Below are positions 26,805-36,090 of a DNA stretch of 64,000 nt, piece after piece (positions within the stretch are counted from its first letter, which is position 1; every line of letters begins with the position of its first letter). This stretch comes from Pseudomonas fragi. Lineage in GTDB: Bacteria > Pseudomonadota > Gammaproteobacteria > Pseudomonadales > Pseudomonadaceae. The notes beneath the pieces were generated by a model. The model did no database searches and was not told where the DNA came from. It was given only the letters and a program-made list of their open reading frames with translations. The position numbers were made by a program, and so were the translations under genes. The DNA lies in contig NZ_NQKQ01000016.1 in NCBI RefSeq assembly GCF_002269505.1, forward strand, positions 49,414 to 113,413, written 5' to 3'.

Positions 26805-28151
26805 ATGAATTCACCCCAGTCTTCTGTCGGCAACTGCCTCGATGTGCAGTCCTTTATCAACGCCCAACCCCTGTCGCGTTATCAATGGCGGGTGGTGATC
26901 CTGTGTTTTCTGATTGTCTTCCTCGATGGCCTGGACACGGCGGCCATGGGCTTTATTGCGCCTGCCCTGTCCCAGGACTGGGGAATTGATCGCGCCAGCC
27001 TGGGCCCGGTAATGAGCGCTGCGCTGATAGGCATGGTGTTTGGCGCCCTGGGCTCCGGGCCATTGGCGGATCGTTTTGGTCGCAAAGTGGTACTGGTCTC
27101 GGCTGTGTTGGTGTTTGGCGGCTTCAGCCTGGCTTCGGCCTACGCCAGCAACGTCGATCAACTGTTGGTACTGCGCTTTTTGACCGGGTTGGGGTTGGGG
27201 GCCGGGATGCCCAACGCCACCACCTTGCTCTCGGAGTACACCCCCGAGCGTCACAAGTCGTTGCTGGTGACCAGCATGTTTTGCGGCTTCAACCTCGGCA
27301 TGGCAGGCGGCGGGTTTGTCTCGGCCAAGCTGATTCCGATGTTCGGCTGGCACAGCCTGTTGCTGATCGGCGGTGTACTGCCGCTGATTCTTGCCGTGGT
27401 GTTGCTGTTCTGGTTGCCGGAATCGGCGCGCTACCTGGTGGTGCGCAACCGCAGTGTCGAACGCATCCGCAAGACCCTGGCCCCGATCGACCCTGCGCAG
27501 GTGGCCCGGGCGTCGAGCTTCAGCGTGCCGGAGCAGAAAACCGTGAAGGCACGCAACGTGTTTGCCGTGATCTTTTCCGGCACCTACAGCACCGGCACCC
27601 TGTTGCTCTGGCTCACCTACTTTATGGGGCTGGTGATTGTTTACCTGCTGACCAGTTGGCTGCCGACGCTGATGCGTGACAGTGGCGCGAGCATGGAGCA
27701 GGCGGCGTTTATCGGTGCATTGTTCCAGTTTGGCGGTGTGCTGAGTGCGGTAGGGGTGGGCTGGGCAATGGACCGGTTCAATCCGCACAAAGTGATCGGT
27801 ATTTTCTACCTGCTGGCCGGGGTGTTTGCCTACGCAGTAGGCCAGAGCCTGGGCAATATCACCGTGCTTGCCACCTTGGTGCTGGTGGCGGGTATGTGTG
27901 TGAACGGTGCGCAATCGGCGATGCCATCTTTGGCGGCACGCTTCTACCCGACTCAGGGTCGTGCCACCGGTGTGTCGTGGATGCTAGGCATCGGTCGCTT
28001 CGGCGCCATTCTGGGGGCCTGGATGGGTGCAACCCTGCTGGGACTGGGCTGGAACTTCGAGCAAGTGCTGACCGCGCTGGTGATTCCGGCCGCTCTGGCA
28101 ACGGCGGCAGTACTGATCAAAGGCATGGTCAGCCATGCCGATGCAACCTGA
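26805..28151 (+). CDS. pcaK: aromatic acid/H+ symporter PcaK
   Basis: The 448-residue MFS protein imports 4-hydroxybenzoate or protocatechuate and acts in chemotaxis to aromatics in P. putida. Twelve membrane helices are visible with the aromatic acid:H+ symporter features DGLDTAAMGFIAPAL in helix 1 (the D is functionally important in PcaK) and the MFS loop GPLADRFGRKVVL. The N-terminus MNSPQSSVGNCLDVQSFINAQPLSRYQW is family-typical. It follows pcaR with an operator between them and precedes pcaIJF. Confidence 0.92.
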   Translation: MNSPQSSVGNCLDVQSFINAQPLSRYQWRVVILCFLIVFLDGLDTAAMGFIAPALSQDWGIDRASLGPVMSAALIGMVFGALGSGPLADRFGRKVVLVSAVLVFGGFSLASAYASNVDQLLVLRFLTGLGLGAGMPNATTLLSEYTPERHKSLLVTSMFCGFNLGMAGGGFVSAKLIPMFGWHSLLLIGGVLPLILAVVLLFWLPESARYLVVRNRSVERIRKTLAPIDPAQVARASSFSVPEQKTVKARNVFAVIFSGTYSTGTLLLWLTYFMGLVIVYLLTSWLPTLMRDSGASMEQAAFIGALFQFGGVLSAVGVGWAMDRFNPHKVIGIFYLLAGVFAYAVGQSLGNITVLATLVLVAGMCVNGAQSAMPSLAARFYPTQGRATGVSWMLGIGRFGAILGAWMGATLLGLGWNFEQVLTALVIPAALATAAVLIKGMVSHADAT

Positions 28152-28166
28152 TAGGCAGCATGCTAA

Positions 28167-28208
28167 CTATGTGTTCGATTAACGAACACATAGTCGATTA
28201 TCGGATTG
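28167..28208. promoter_or_regulatory. PcaR operator candidate upstream of pcaI
   Basis: Inverted arms CTATGTGTTCG and CGAACACATAG flank a 5-nt centre (28167-28193), followed directly by TCGATTATCGGATTG, a reversed PcaR half-site like that at pcaR. It sits about 100 bases before the pcaI ATG. Confidence 0.65.
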
Positions 28209-28307
28209 TTTGGGCCAAAGCTGCGGCTTAATCTGCTGAACATCCGGTGCCGCTCTGGCGCACCTTCTTCAACCGCAGTGGCCTACAAGAAACGGGAGCT
28301 ACCCCAG

Positions 28308-29165
28308 ATGGCAGACATCATTTCGTTACACGACGCGGTGAAACAATTTGTGAGTGATGGTGACACCGTTGCCCTCGAAGGTTTCACCCACTTGATCCCG
28401 ACTGCAGCGGGTCATGAAATCATCCGTCAGGGCAAGAAAGATCTGACCCTGGTGCGGATGACGCCTGACCTGGTTTATGACCAGTTGATCGGTGCCGGTT
28501 GTGCGCGCAAATTGATTTTCTCCTGGGGCGGCAATCCGGGCGTGGGCTCGCTGCACCGTCTGCGCGACGCCGTTGAAAAACAGTGGCCGCAAGCACTGGA
28601 AATTGAAGAACACAGCCACGCCGATCTGGCCAATGCCTACGTTGCGGGTGCCTCGGGCCTACCATTTGCGGTGCTGCGTGCCTACGCCGGTTCTGATCTG
28701 CCCAAGGTCAACCCGCTGATCAAGACCGTGACCTGCCCGTTCACTGGTGAAGTTTTGGCCGCAGTGCCGTCGGTACGCCCTGATGTCACGGTGATCCATG
28801 CGCAAAAGGCTGACCGCAAGGGCAACGTGCTGCTGTGGGGCATCCTGGGGGTCCAAAAAGAAGCAGCACTGGCAGCCAAGCGCTGCATCGTCACCGTTGA
28901 AGAAATCGTCGATGACCTGCAAGCGCCCATGAATGCCTGTGTACTGCCGACCTGGGCCTTGAGCGCAGTGTGCCATGTGCCGGGTGGGGCGCATCCTTCC
29001 TATGCTCATGGTTACACCGAGCGTGATAACCGCTTCTATCAGGCGTGGGACCCGATTGCCCGCGACCGTGAGACCTTTACTGCCTGGATCAATGAATACA
29101 TCCACGGCACAGCGAATTTCAGTGAGTTCCAGGCCAAGCTGGCCCGCGCTTCGGAGGCTAAATAA
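28308..29165 (+). CDS. pcaI: 3-oxoadipate CoA-transferase subunit A PcaI
   Basis: The 285-residue subunit is of the long glutaconate CoA-transferase-like type that P. aeruginosa uses for PcaI (MADIISLHDAVKQFVSDGDTVALEGFTHLIPTAAGHEIIRQ). With PcaJ it moves CoA from succinyl-CoA to beta-ketoadipate. The ATG at 28308 follows a GGGAG site. The stop overlaps the pcaJ start by one base, so the pair is coupled. A shorter SCOT-type pair at 43171 is a different family. Confidence 0.93.
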   Translation: MADIISLHDAVKQFVSDGDTVALEGFTHLIPTAAGHEIIRQGKKDLTLVRMTPDLVYDQLIGAGCARKLIFSWGGNPGVGSLHRLRDAVEKQWPQALEIEEHSHADLANAYVAGASGLPFAVLRAYAGSDLPKVNPLIKTVTCPFTGEVLAAVPSVRPDVTVIHAQKADRKGNVLLWGILGVQKEAALAAKRCIVTVEEIVDDLQAPMNACVLPTWALSAVCHVPGGAHPSYAHGYTERDNRFYQAWDPIARDRETFTAWINEYIHGTANFSEFQAKLARASEAK

Positions 29166-29944
29166 TGACTTACACCACCAATGAAATGATGACCGTAGCG
29201 GCGGCCCGCCGTTTGAAAAACGGTTCGGTGTGTTTTGTCGGCATTGGCTTGCCTTCCAAGGCGGCCAACCTGGCGCGTCTGACCTCATCTCCGGATGTGG
29301 TGCTGATCTACGAATCCGGCCCGATTGGGGCCAAGCCTGATGTGTTGCCGCTGTCGATTGGCGACGGTGAACTGGCGGAAACGGCTGACACCGTGGTCTC
29401 CACCAGTGAAATCTTCCGTTACTGGCTGCAGGGCGGCCGGGTGGATGTGGGCTTTCTGGGCGCCGCCCAGGTCGACCGTTTCGGCAATATCAACACCACA
29501 GTGGTGGGTGATTATCACCAGCCTAAAGTGCGCCTGCCGGGGGCGGGTGGGGCACCGGAGATCGCCGGTTCCGCAAAAAGCGTGCTGATCATCCTCAAAC
29601 AGTCGGCCCGTTCATTTGTCGACAAGCTGGACTTCATTACCTCTGTGGGCCACGGCGAGGGCGGCGACTCGCGCAAACGTCTGGGGCTGCCGGGGGCCGG
29701 GCCGGTGGGAATCATTACCGACCTGTGCACGATGGAACCTGAAGAACAGACCAACGAATTTGTAGTCACCGCACTGCACCCGGGCGTGACCCGTGAGCAG
29801 GTCATTGCTGCCACCGGCTGGGCCATTCGCTTCGCCGATAATGTGCAAGAAACCGCAGCCCCGAGTGCCGTCGAACTCGGTGCCCTGCGTGATCTGGAAG
29901 CGCGCACTGCGCTTGCCCACGGCCAGGCACCGGGAGAAGCGTGA
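29165..29944 (+). CDS. pcaJ: 3-oxoadipate CoA-transferase subunit B PcaJ
   Basis: The 259-residue subunit B begins MTYTTNEMMTVAAARRLKNGSVCFVGIGLPSKAANLAR and contains the likely CoA-accepting Glu in LIYESGPIGAKPDVLP (about residue 51). Its stop overlaps the pcaF ATG as TGATG. It forms the active enzyme with PcaI in the penultimate step of the beta-ketoadipate pathway. Confidence 0.93.
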   Translation: MTYTTNEMMTVAAARRLKNGSVCFVGIGLPSKAANLARLTSSPDVVLIYESGPIGAKPDVLPLSIGDGELAETADTVVSTSEIFRYWLQGGRVDVGFLGAAQVDRFGNINTTVVGDYHQPKVRLPGAGGAPEIAGSAKSVLIILKQSARSFVDKLDFITSVGHGEGGDSRKRLGLPGAGPVGIITDLCTMEPEEQTNEFVVTALHPGVTREQVIAATGWAIRFADNVQETAAPSAVELGALRDLEARTALAHGQAPGEA

Positions 29945-31146
29945 TGCGTGAAGTCTATATCTGCGACGCGATTCGTACCCCCATCGGCCGTTTTGGCGGT
30001 GGCTTGGCCGCCGTACGTGCTGATGATCTGGCCGCCGCGCCGATCAAGGCGTTGATCGAGCGCAACCCCGGGGTGAACTGGAACGAAGTCGACGAAGTGT
30101 TCTTCGGTTGCGCCAACCAGGCCGGTGAAGATAACCGCAACGTGGCGCGCATGGCCGCGCTGCTGGCGGGGCTGCCGGACAGCATTCCCGGCGTGACCCT
30201 CAACCGCCTGTGTGCCTCGGGCATGGACGCCATCGGTACGGCGTTTCGTGCCATAGCCAGCGGCGAGATGGAGCTGGCGATTGCCGGTGGCGTCGAGTCG
30301 ATGTCCCGTGCGCCCTTTGTGATGGGCAAGGCTGATGCGGCGTTCTCGCGCAATATGAAGCTGGAAGACACCACCATCGGCTGGCGCTTTATCAACCCGC
30401 TGATGAAAGCCCAATACGGTGTCGACCCGATGCCGCAGACCGCCGACAACGTGGCCGACGATTACAAAATTTCCCGCGCCGATCAGGACGCTTTCGCCTT
30501 GCGCAGCCAGCAACGGACTGCTGCTGCCCAGGCCGCAGGCTACTTTGCCGAAGAAATCGTGCCGGTGCGTATTGCTCACAAAAAAGGCGAGACCGTGGTT
30601 GAGCACGACGAGCATCCGCGTGCCGATACCAGCCTGGAAACCCTGGGCAAACTCAAGCCGGTCAACGGCTCGGACAAAACCGTCACTGCGGGCAATGCCT
30701 CGGGGGTCAACGACGGCGCCGCGGCGATGATCCTGGCATCGGCCGAGGCGGTCAAACGTCATGGCCTGACTGCCCGCGGCCGTGTACTAGGCATGGCCAG
30801 CGCCGGTGTAGCACCGCGAGTGATGGGCATCGGCCCGGTTCCGGCAGTGCGCAAACTGGTGGAACGCCTGGGTTTGGCCGTGAGCGATTTTGACGTGATC
30901 GAACTCAACGAAGCCTTCGCCAGCCAGGGCCTGGCGGTTTTGCGCGAGCTGGGGCTGGCAGATGACGCGCCGCAGGTGAACCCCAATGGCGGCGCTATAG
31001 CCTTGGGCCATCCACTGGGCATGAGCGGCGCACGTATTGTCATGACGGCTTTGCATCAGCTGGAAAAAACCGGCGGCAAGAAAGGTCTGGCAACCATGTG
31101 CGTGGGCGTTGGGCAAGGTCTGGCATTGGCTATCGAACGGGTCTGA
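29944..31146 (+). CDS. pcaF: beta-ketoadipyl-CoA thiolase PcaF
   Basis: The 400-residue thiolase cleaves beta-ketoadipyl-CoA to succinyl-CoA and acetyl-CoA. Catalytic Cys90 lies in [12 protein letters not shown], His about 356 in [16 protein letters not shown] and Cys about 386 in [16 protein letters not shown] start at the ATG at 29944, which overlaps the pcaJ stop; the GTG at 29941 would give one extra residue. Confidence 0.96.
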   Translation: MREVYICDAIRTPIGRFGGGLAAVRADDLAAAPIKALIERNPGVNWNEVDEVFFGCANQAGEDNRNVARMAALLAGLPDSIPGVTLNRLCASGMDAIGTAFRAIASGEMELAIAGGVESMSRAPFVMGKADAAFSRNMKLEDTTIGWRFINPLMKAQYGVDPMPQTADNVADDYKISRADQDAFALRSQQRTAAAQAAGYFAEEIVPVRIAHKKGETVVEHDEHPRADTSLETLGKLKPVNGSDKTVTAGNASGVNDGAAAMILASAEAVKRHGLTARGRVLGMASAGVAPRVMGIGPVPAVRKLVERLGLAVSDFDVIELNEAFASQGLAVLRELGLADDAPQVNPNGGAIALGHPLGMSGARIVMTALHQLEKTGGKKGLATMCVGVGQGLALAIERV

Positions 31147-31263
31147 TAGAGCTACAGTTAAAGCAGGACGACTGCTGCCTCAGTCGTTCGGCTTATTGCG
31201 ATGATGGCGCTAGATGTTGCAAGGTGTGTCTGATTGCAACTAAAACCTGATGAGTAAACAAAC

Positions 31264-32556
31264 ATGACAACAGAAACTCACTACACGGGAGAGGAACGCA
31301 AAAAAAGGATTTTTGCGATTGTCGGTGCGTCCTCCGGCAACCTGGTCGAATGGTTCGACTTTTATGTTTACGCCTTCTGTGCAATCTACTTTGCACCGGC
31401 TTTTTTCCCTTCCGATGACCCTACCGTGCAGTTGCTGAACACTGCCGGGGTATTCGCTGCCGGCTTTTTGATGCGCCCCATCGGTGGCTGGCTGTTTGGC
31501 CGGGTGGCCGACAAGCACGGGCGAAAGAACTCAATGATGATCTCGGTGCTGATGATGTGCGCCGGCTCACTGGTCATTGCCTTTTTGCCGACCTATGCCT
31601 CGATCGGCGCCTGGGCGCCGGCCTTGCTGTTGATGGCGCGGTTGTTTCAAGGCTTGTCGGTGGGTGGCGAGTACGGCACTACCGCAACCTATATGAGTGA
31701 AGTGGCACTCAAGGGCCAGCGCGGCTTCTTTGCCTCCTTCCAGTATGTGACGCTGATCGGCGGGCAACTGCTGGCGGTGCTGGTGGTGGTGATCCTTCAG
31801 CAGTTCCTGTCAGAAGATGAACTGCGAGCCTGGGGCTGGCGCATCCCCTTTGTGATCGGTGCCATTGCGGCGCTGATTTCGTTGTTGCTGCGTCGCACGC
31901 TGAAAGAAACCACCAGCGCCGAAACCCGCCAGGACAAGGATGCAGGTAGCGTAAGGGCGTTGTTCCGCGACCACAAAGCGGCGTTTATTACCGTACTGGG
32001 TTACACCGCAGGCGGCTCGCTGATTTTCTACACCTTTACCACCTACATGCAGAAGTACCTGGTGAACACCGCCGGTATGCACGCCAAGACGGCCAGTTAC
32101 ATCATGACCGGCGCGCTGTTCCTTTATATGTGCATGCAGCCGCTGTTCGGCATGCTGGCGGACAAGATCGGCCGGCGCAACAACATGCTCTGGTTCGGCG
32201 CGCTGGGTACGCTGTGTACGGTGCCGATCCTGTTGACCCTGAAAACCATCAGCAGTCCGTTTCTGGCCTTTGTACTGATTACCCTGGCGCTGGCGATTGT
32301 CAGCTTCTACACCTCGATCAGCGGCCTGGTCAAAGCCGAGATGTTCCCGCCCCAGGTTCGGGCGCTGGGTGTTGGCCTGGCCTATGCCGTGGCTAACGCA
32401 ATCTTTGGTGGTTCTGCGGAATATGTTGCACTGGGCCTCAAGTCCATGGGCATGGAAAACAGCTTCTACTGGTATGTGACGGTGATGATGGCCATCGCGT
32501 TCCTGTTCAGCTTCCGTTTGCCCAAGCAGCCCAAGTACCTGCACCACGATTTGTGA
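31264..32556 (+). CDS. pcaT: MFS dicarboxylate transporter PcaT
   Basis: The 430-residue metabolite:H+ symporter of the MHS subfamily ([68 protein letters not shown]) is placed after pcaF as in P. aeruginosa and P. putida, where PcaT transports beta-ketoadipate and related dicarboxylates. Twelve membrane helices are expected. A GC-rich hairpin separates it from pcaB. Confidence 0.9.
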   Translation: MTTETHYTGEERKKRIFAIVGASSGNLVEWFDFYVYAFCAIYFAPAFFPSDDPTVQLLNTAGVFAAGFLMRPIGGWLFGRVADKHGRKNSMMISVLMMCAGSLVIAFLPTYASIGAWAPALLLMARLFQGLSVGGEYGTTATYMSEVALKGQRGFFASFQYVTLIGGQLLAVLVVVILQQFLSEDELRAWGWRIPFVIGAIAALISLLLRRTLKETTSAETRQDKDAGSVRALFRDHKAAFITVLGYTAGGSLIFYTFTTYMQKYLVNTAGMHAKTASYIMTGALFLYMCMQPLFGMLADKIGRRNNMLWFGALGTLCTVPILLTLKTISSPFLAFVLITLALAIVSFYTSISGLVKAEMFPPQVRALGVGLAYAVANAIFGGSAEYVALGLKSMGMENSFYWYVTVMMAIAFLFSFRLPKQPKYLHHDL

Positions 32557-32563
32557 TGTGCCC

Positions 32564-32588
32564 GCGCGCGCCCGGCTGTGGCGCGCGC
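32564..32588 (+). promoter_or_regulatory. GC-rich hairpin between pcaT and pcaB
   Basis: GCGCGCGCC and GGCGCGCGC form a perfect 9-bp stem followed by only TTTCT, 16 nt before the pcaB ATG. It could be a weak terminator or a transcript-stability element within the operon. Confidence 0.5.
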
Positions 32589-32604
32589 TTTCTAAGGAAG
32601 GTTT

Positions 32605-33957
32605 ATGAGTGATCAGCTGTTCGCTGCGTACTTTACGGCAGAGGCCATGGGGCAAGTGTTTTGCGATCATGGCCGGGTACAGGCCATGCTCGACGTTGAA
32701 GCGGCGCTGGCCCGGGCGCAAGCCCGGGTCGGAGTGATACCTCACTCTGCGGTTGCCCCGATTACAACCGCGTGTCGCGCAGAACTCTACGATTTCGAAG
32801 CGCTGGGCCTGGCGATCGCCAGTGCCGGCAACTCCGCGATCCCGCTGGTCAAGGCGCTGGGCAAACAGATTGCCAGCAGCGCACCTGAAGCCGAGCGTTA
32901 TGTGCATTTGGGCGCCACCAGCCAGGACGTGATGGACAGCGGTCTGGTCCTGCAATTGCGCGCCGCTCTGGATTTGATCGAGCGTGACATGGCGCAGCTG
33001 GCGGATGTTCTCGCCGCACAGGCCCAGCGCTATGCCACGACGCCTTTGGCCGGACGCACCTGGCTGCAGCAGGCCACTCCGGTGACATTGGGGATGAAAA
33101 TCGCCAGTTGGTTGGGGGCCGTGACCCGCAGTCGCCAGCGTCTGCACGAGTTGAAACCGCGTTTACTGTGCCTGCAGTTTGGCGGAGCTTCCGGCACCCT
33201 GGCCGCCCTTGGCGATCAGGCCATGCCGGTGTCACAGGCCCTGGCTGATGAACTGGGCCTGGGCCTGCCTGAGCAGCCCTGGCATACCCAGCGTGATCGT
33301 CTGGTGGAATTTGCTGCAGTTCTGGGCTTGATCGCCGGTGGGTTGGGCAAAATTGGCCGGGATATCAGCCTGCTGATGCAGACCGAGGCGGCTGAAGTGT
33401 TCGAGCCATCGGCGCCGGGCAAGGGCGGCTCTTCGACCATGCCGCACAAGCGCAACCCGGTGGGTTCGGCGGTATTGATCAGCGCCGCGACGCGGGTACC
33501 GGGGTTGCTGAGCATTCTGTTCAGTGCCATGCCTCAAGAACACGAACGCAGCCTGGGTTTGTGGCATGCCGAATGGGAAACCCTGCCCGAGATTTGCTGT
33601 GTGGTGTCCGGTGCGCTGGTTCAAGCATTGAACATCGCCCGCGGCCTGGAAGTGGACGCCGCACGCATGGCGCGAAACCTCGATCTGACCCACGGTCTGG
33701 TGCTGGCTGAAGCGGTGAGCATTGTGCTGGCGCAGCGGGTAGGGCGTGAAACCGCGCACCATCTGGTGGAGCAGTGCTGCAAGCGGGCGGTGGCCGAACA
33801 GCTCCATTTGCGTGCAGTACTGGGCGATGAGCCGCAAATCACCGCGCACCTCAGTGCGCTGGAACTGGATCGTCTGCTCGATCCGGCCCATTACCTTGGC
33901 CAGGCGACGACGTGGGTCGAGCGTGCGCGGGCTGAACATTTTGCGTTGGTCCTCTAA
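32605..33957 (+). CDS. pcaB: 3-carboxy-cis,cis-muconate cycloisomerase PcaB
   Basis: The 450-residue protein belongs to the fumarase/aspartase superfamily and lactonises beta-carboxymuconate to gamma-carboxymuconolactone. The superfamily signature GSSTMPHKRNP lies near residues 273-283, with the helix HLGATSQDVMDSGLVLQLR (about 97-115) upstream. The ATG at 32605 has an AAGGAAGG site. pcaD starts 11 nt after its stop. Confidence 0.95.
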   Translation: MSDQLFAAYFTAEAMGQVFCDHGRVQAMLDVEAALARAQARVGVIPHSAVAPITTACRAELYDFEALGLAIASAGNSAIPLVKALGKQIASSAPEAERYVHLGATSQDVMDSGLVLQLRAALDLIERDMAQLADVLAAQAQRYATTPLAGRTWLQQATPVTLGMKIASWLGAVTRSRQRLHELKPRLLCLQFGGASGTLAALGDQAMPVSQALADELGLGLPEQPWHTQRDRLVEFAAVLGLIAGGLGKIGRDISLLMQTEAAEVFEPSAPGKGGSSTMPHKRNPVGSAVLISAATRVPGLLSILFSAMPQEHERSLGLWHAEWETLPEICCVVSGALVQALNIARGLEVDAARMARNLDLTHGLVLAEAVSIVLAQRVGRETAHHLVEQCCKRAVAEQLHLRAVLGDEPQITAHLSALELDRLLDPAHYLGQATTWVERARAEHFALVL

Positions 33958-33968
33958 AGGAGAAGCTC

Positions 33969-34760
33969 GTGGGACGTGTACAACTCGCTGAAGGTGAACT
34001 CAACTACCGCCTGGACGGCCCGCAAGGCGCGCCGGTACTGGTGCTGTCCAACTCGCTGGGCACTGATCTGGGGATGTGGGACACCCAGGTGGCGGCGTTC
34101 GCCGAGCATTTCCAGGTGTTGCGTTATGACACCCGCGGGCATGGTCAGTCTCTGGTCACCGGGGGGCCGTACAGCATTGAACAACTGGGTGGCGACGTGC
34201 TGGCGCTGCTCGATGCGCTGCATATCGAGCGGGCGCATTTTTGCGGGCTGTCGATGGGCGGCCTGATTGGCCAGTGGCTGGGCATCAATGCCGGCTCTCG
34301 CTTGCACAAGCTGGTGGTGTGCAACACTGCGGCGAAAATTGGCGAGCCTGCGATATGGAACCCGCGCATCGACATGGTCCTGCGTGACGGTGCGCAGGCG
34401 ATGGCCGGATTGCGCGATGCCTCCATTGCCCGCTGGTTTACCCCTGATTTTGCCCAGGCCAATCCCGCTCAGGCCAAGCGGATTACCGACATGCTGGCCG
34501 CGACCTCGCCGCAAGGATACGCCGCCAACTGTGCTGCGGTGCGTGATGCGGATTTTCGTGAACAATTGGGCTCCATAGAGGTACCTACGCTGGTGATTGC
34601 GGGTACTGAAGATGCCGTCACGCCGCCTGCGGGCAGCCACTTTATTCAGGAACATGTGCGTGGCGCGCAGTACGCCGAGTTTTACGCTGCACACCTGTCC
34701 AACGTGCAGGCGGGCGATGCCTTCAGCCAGCGCGTAGTGCAATTTTTGTTAGCGGCCTGA
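33969..34760 (+). CDS. pcaD: 3-oxoadipate enol-lactonase PcaD
   Basis: This 263-residue alpha/beta hydrolase opens the enol-lactone to beta-ketoadipate. The catalytic triad is visible: Ser95 in FCGLSMGG, Asp215 in AGTEDAVTPP and His242 in AAHLSNVQ. The start is a GTG at 33969 with AAAGGAG upstream. It is a single-domain protein, separate from pcaC; some genera have a fused pcaL. Confidence 0.95.
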   Translation: MGRVQLAEGELNYRLDGPQGAPVLVLSNSLGTDLGMWDTQVAAFAEHFQVLRYDTRGHGQSLVTGGPYSIEQLGGDVLALLDALHIERAHFCGLSMGGLIGQWLGINAGSRLHKLVVCNTAAKIGEPAIWNPRIDMVLRDGAQAMAGLRDASIARWFTPDFAQANPAQAKRITDMLAATSPQGYAANCAAVRDADFREQLGSIEVPTLVIAGTEDAVTPPAGSHFIQEHVRGAQYAEFYAAHLSNVQAGDAFSQRVVQFLLAA

Positions 34761-34770
34761 GGAGTTTTTT

Positions 34771-35163
34771 GTGGACGAGAAGCAACGTTACGACGAAGGC
34801 ATGCAAGTACGCCGCGCAGTGCTGGGTGATGCCCATGTGGATCGTAGCCTCAATGCCCTGACCGAGTTCAACAGCGAGTTTCAGGAAATGATCACCCGCC
34901 ATGCCTGGGGTGATATCTGGACCCGCCCGGGTTTGGAGCGCCATACCCGCAGCCTGATTACCATCGCGATGCTGATCGGCATGAACCGCAATGAAGAACT
35001 CAAACTGCACCTGCGTGCTGCGGCCAACAATGGCGTGAGCCGGGCCGAGATCAAGGAAGTGATCATGCAGAGTGCTATCTATTGCGGGATTCCGGCGGCC
35101 AACGCGACTTTTCACCTGGCTGAATCGGTGTGGGATGAGTTGGGGGTTGAGTCGCGCAAGTAA
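34771..35163 (+). CDS. pcaC: 4-carboxymuconolactone decarboxylase PcaC
   Basis: The 130-residue protein is an AhpD-fold decarboxylase that turns gamma-carboxymuconolactone into the enol-lactone. Family segments are YDEGMQVRRAVLGDAHVDRSL, FQEMITRHAWGDIWTRPGL and the active-site region IYCGIPAANATFHLA. The GTG at 34771 follows GGAG. It ends the operon and is followed by a REPIN. Confidence 0.95.
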   Translation: MDEKQRYDEGMQVRRAVLGDAHVDRSLNALTEFNSEFQEMITRHAWGDIWTRPGLERHTRSLITIAMLIGMNRNEELKLHLRAAANNGVSRAEIKEVIMQSAIYCGIPAANATFHLAESVWDELGVESRK

Positions 35164-35171
35164 TCGACAAA

Positions 35172-35258
35172 TGTGGGAGCGGGCTTGCTCGCGATGCAGG
35201 CGACACGGTCTGTCAGGCAAGCTGAGGTGACGCCATCGCGAGCAAGCTCGCTTCCACA
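35172..35258. repeat. REPIN, TGTGGGAGCGGGC family
   Basis: The arms TGTGGGAGCGGGCTTGCTCG and CGAGCAAGCTCGCTTCCACA are inverted. It marks the end of the pca operon. No clear terminator is present, so it may stabilise the 3' end. Confidence 0.88.
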
Positions 35259-35386
35259 TTTTTGTCTTGTACAGGTCCGATATATGTAGTGCACCTCATC
35301 CGTTTTATCCCGGAATACTTGACCGCAACCTGAGCGCCACATCGTGGATGTTGATCAGGCCATGTCTAATTCAAGGATGAGTTGCG

Positions 35387-36022
35387 ATGCCGAATACTGA
35401 AAATTTAAATTTGCTACCTGACTACTTCGGGAGTGCGGACCAGGCTGTTCTGGCGCTGGCTGCCTCGGTTGATACGAACCCGGGCAGCATGCTCGGCGGT
35501 TTCATTGTGTTCAGCCGTGGGTTCGAGCATTACCGTATTTCGCGTCCGGCAAGTATTGAGGGGTACCCCTGGGTTGAATTCAATGAGCAGGGTGTCCTGG
35601 CCCTGGACCCGGATCTCGATTTCTGTGGCACTTACTGCACCACTGACACTGCGGGTGCCCGTGAAATTGCCGATGCCCACGGTGAACGGGCGGTGTTCCG
35701 TAATTTCTTTTCACCTGTGTTCCTGGCCCGAATGATTCAGCAGGACCTCAAGCTCAGGGCATGCGCCGGTTATTGGTTGGCGCCAGACAATGCCGTACTC
35801 AAGTTTCGCTCATTCGGTGCTGCCACCGCAGGTAACTTGATAGCCCAGGCTCCGGTAATCCTGAGCGGCCTGATCGCGCAAACAAGGTCCATGCGCTCCT
35901 ATATTCGCCAAGTCGCGCGGGCCGGTGATTTAATCGTGCTGCAAACCAGCCACTTTCCGGGGCTATGGACGCCTTTGGGGGCTGTGCCTGTCGATTGGTT
36001 TGCACCGTTGCAGTCCAACTGA
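35387..36022 (+). CDS. protein of unknown function, 211 aa
   Basis: The protein begins MPNTENLNLLPDYFGSADQAVLALAASVDTNPGSMLGGFI and has no signal peptide or membrane span. It is soluble with mixed alpha/beta character by eye; central Cys residues lie in FCGTYCTTD. The segments GGFIVFSRGFEHYRISRP and GYPWVEFNEQG faintly recall DUF4329-type or JAB-like deaminase/peptidase folds that read substrate in a short beta hairpin, but I cannot assign a family. AAGGATGAG precedes the ATG. It is isolated between a REPIN and a long bidirectional terminator. Function is unknown. Confidence 0.65.
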   Translation: MPNTENLNLLPDYFGSADQAVLALAASVDTNPGSMLGGFIVFSRGFEHYRISRPASIEGYPWVEFNEQGVLALDPDLDFCGTYCTTDTAGAREIADAHGERAVFRNFFSPVFLARMIQQDLKLRACAGYWLAPDNAVLKFRSFGAATAGNLIAQAPVILSGLIAQTRSMRSYIRQVARAGDLIVLQTSHFPGLWTPLGAVPVDWFAPLQSN

Positions 36023-36042
36023 CCCGATGATTGCCCCCTCAT

Positions 36043-36078
36043 AAACAACAAACCCGCCAAAAGGCGGGTTTGTTGTTT
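36043..36078. terminator. bidirectional rho-independent terminator
   Basis: AAACAACAAACCCGCC, AAAA, GGCGGGTTTGTTGTTT is a 16-bp perfect stem between convergent genes. Confidence 0.93.
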
Positions 36079-36090
36079 AACGGGTACGCA

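Noticed and set aside
31810..33147. 445-residue minus-strand ORF across pcaT and pcaB
   Set aside because: It is composed of His/Gln/Arg-rich shadow sequence and spans two well-supported genes.
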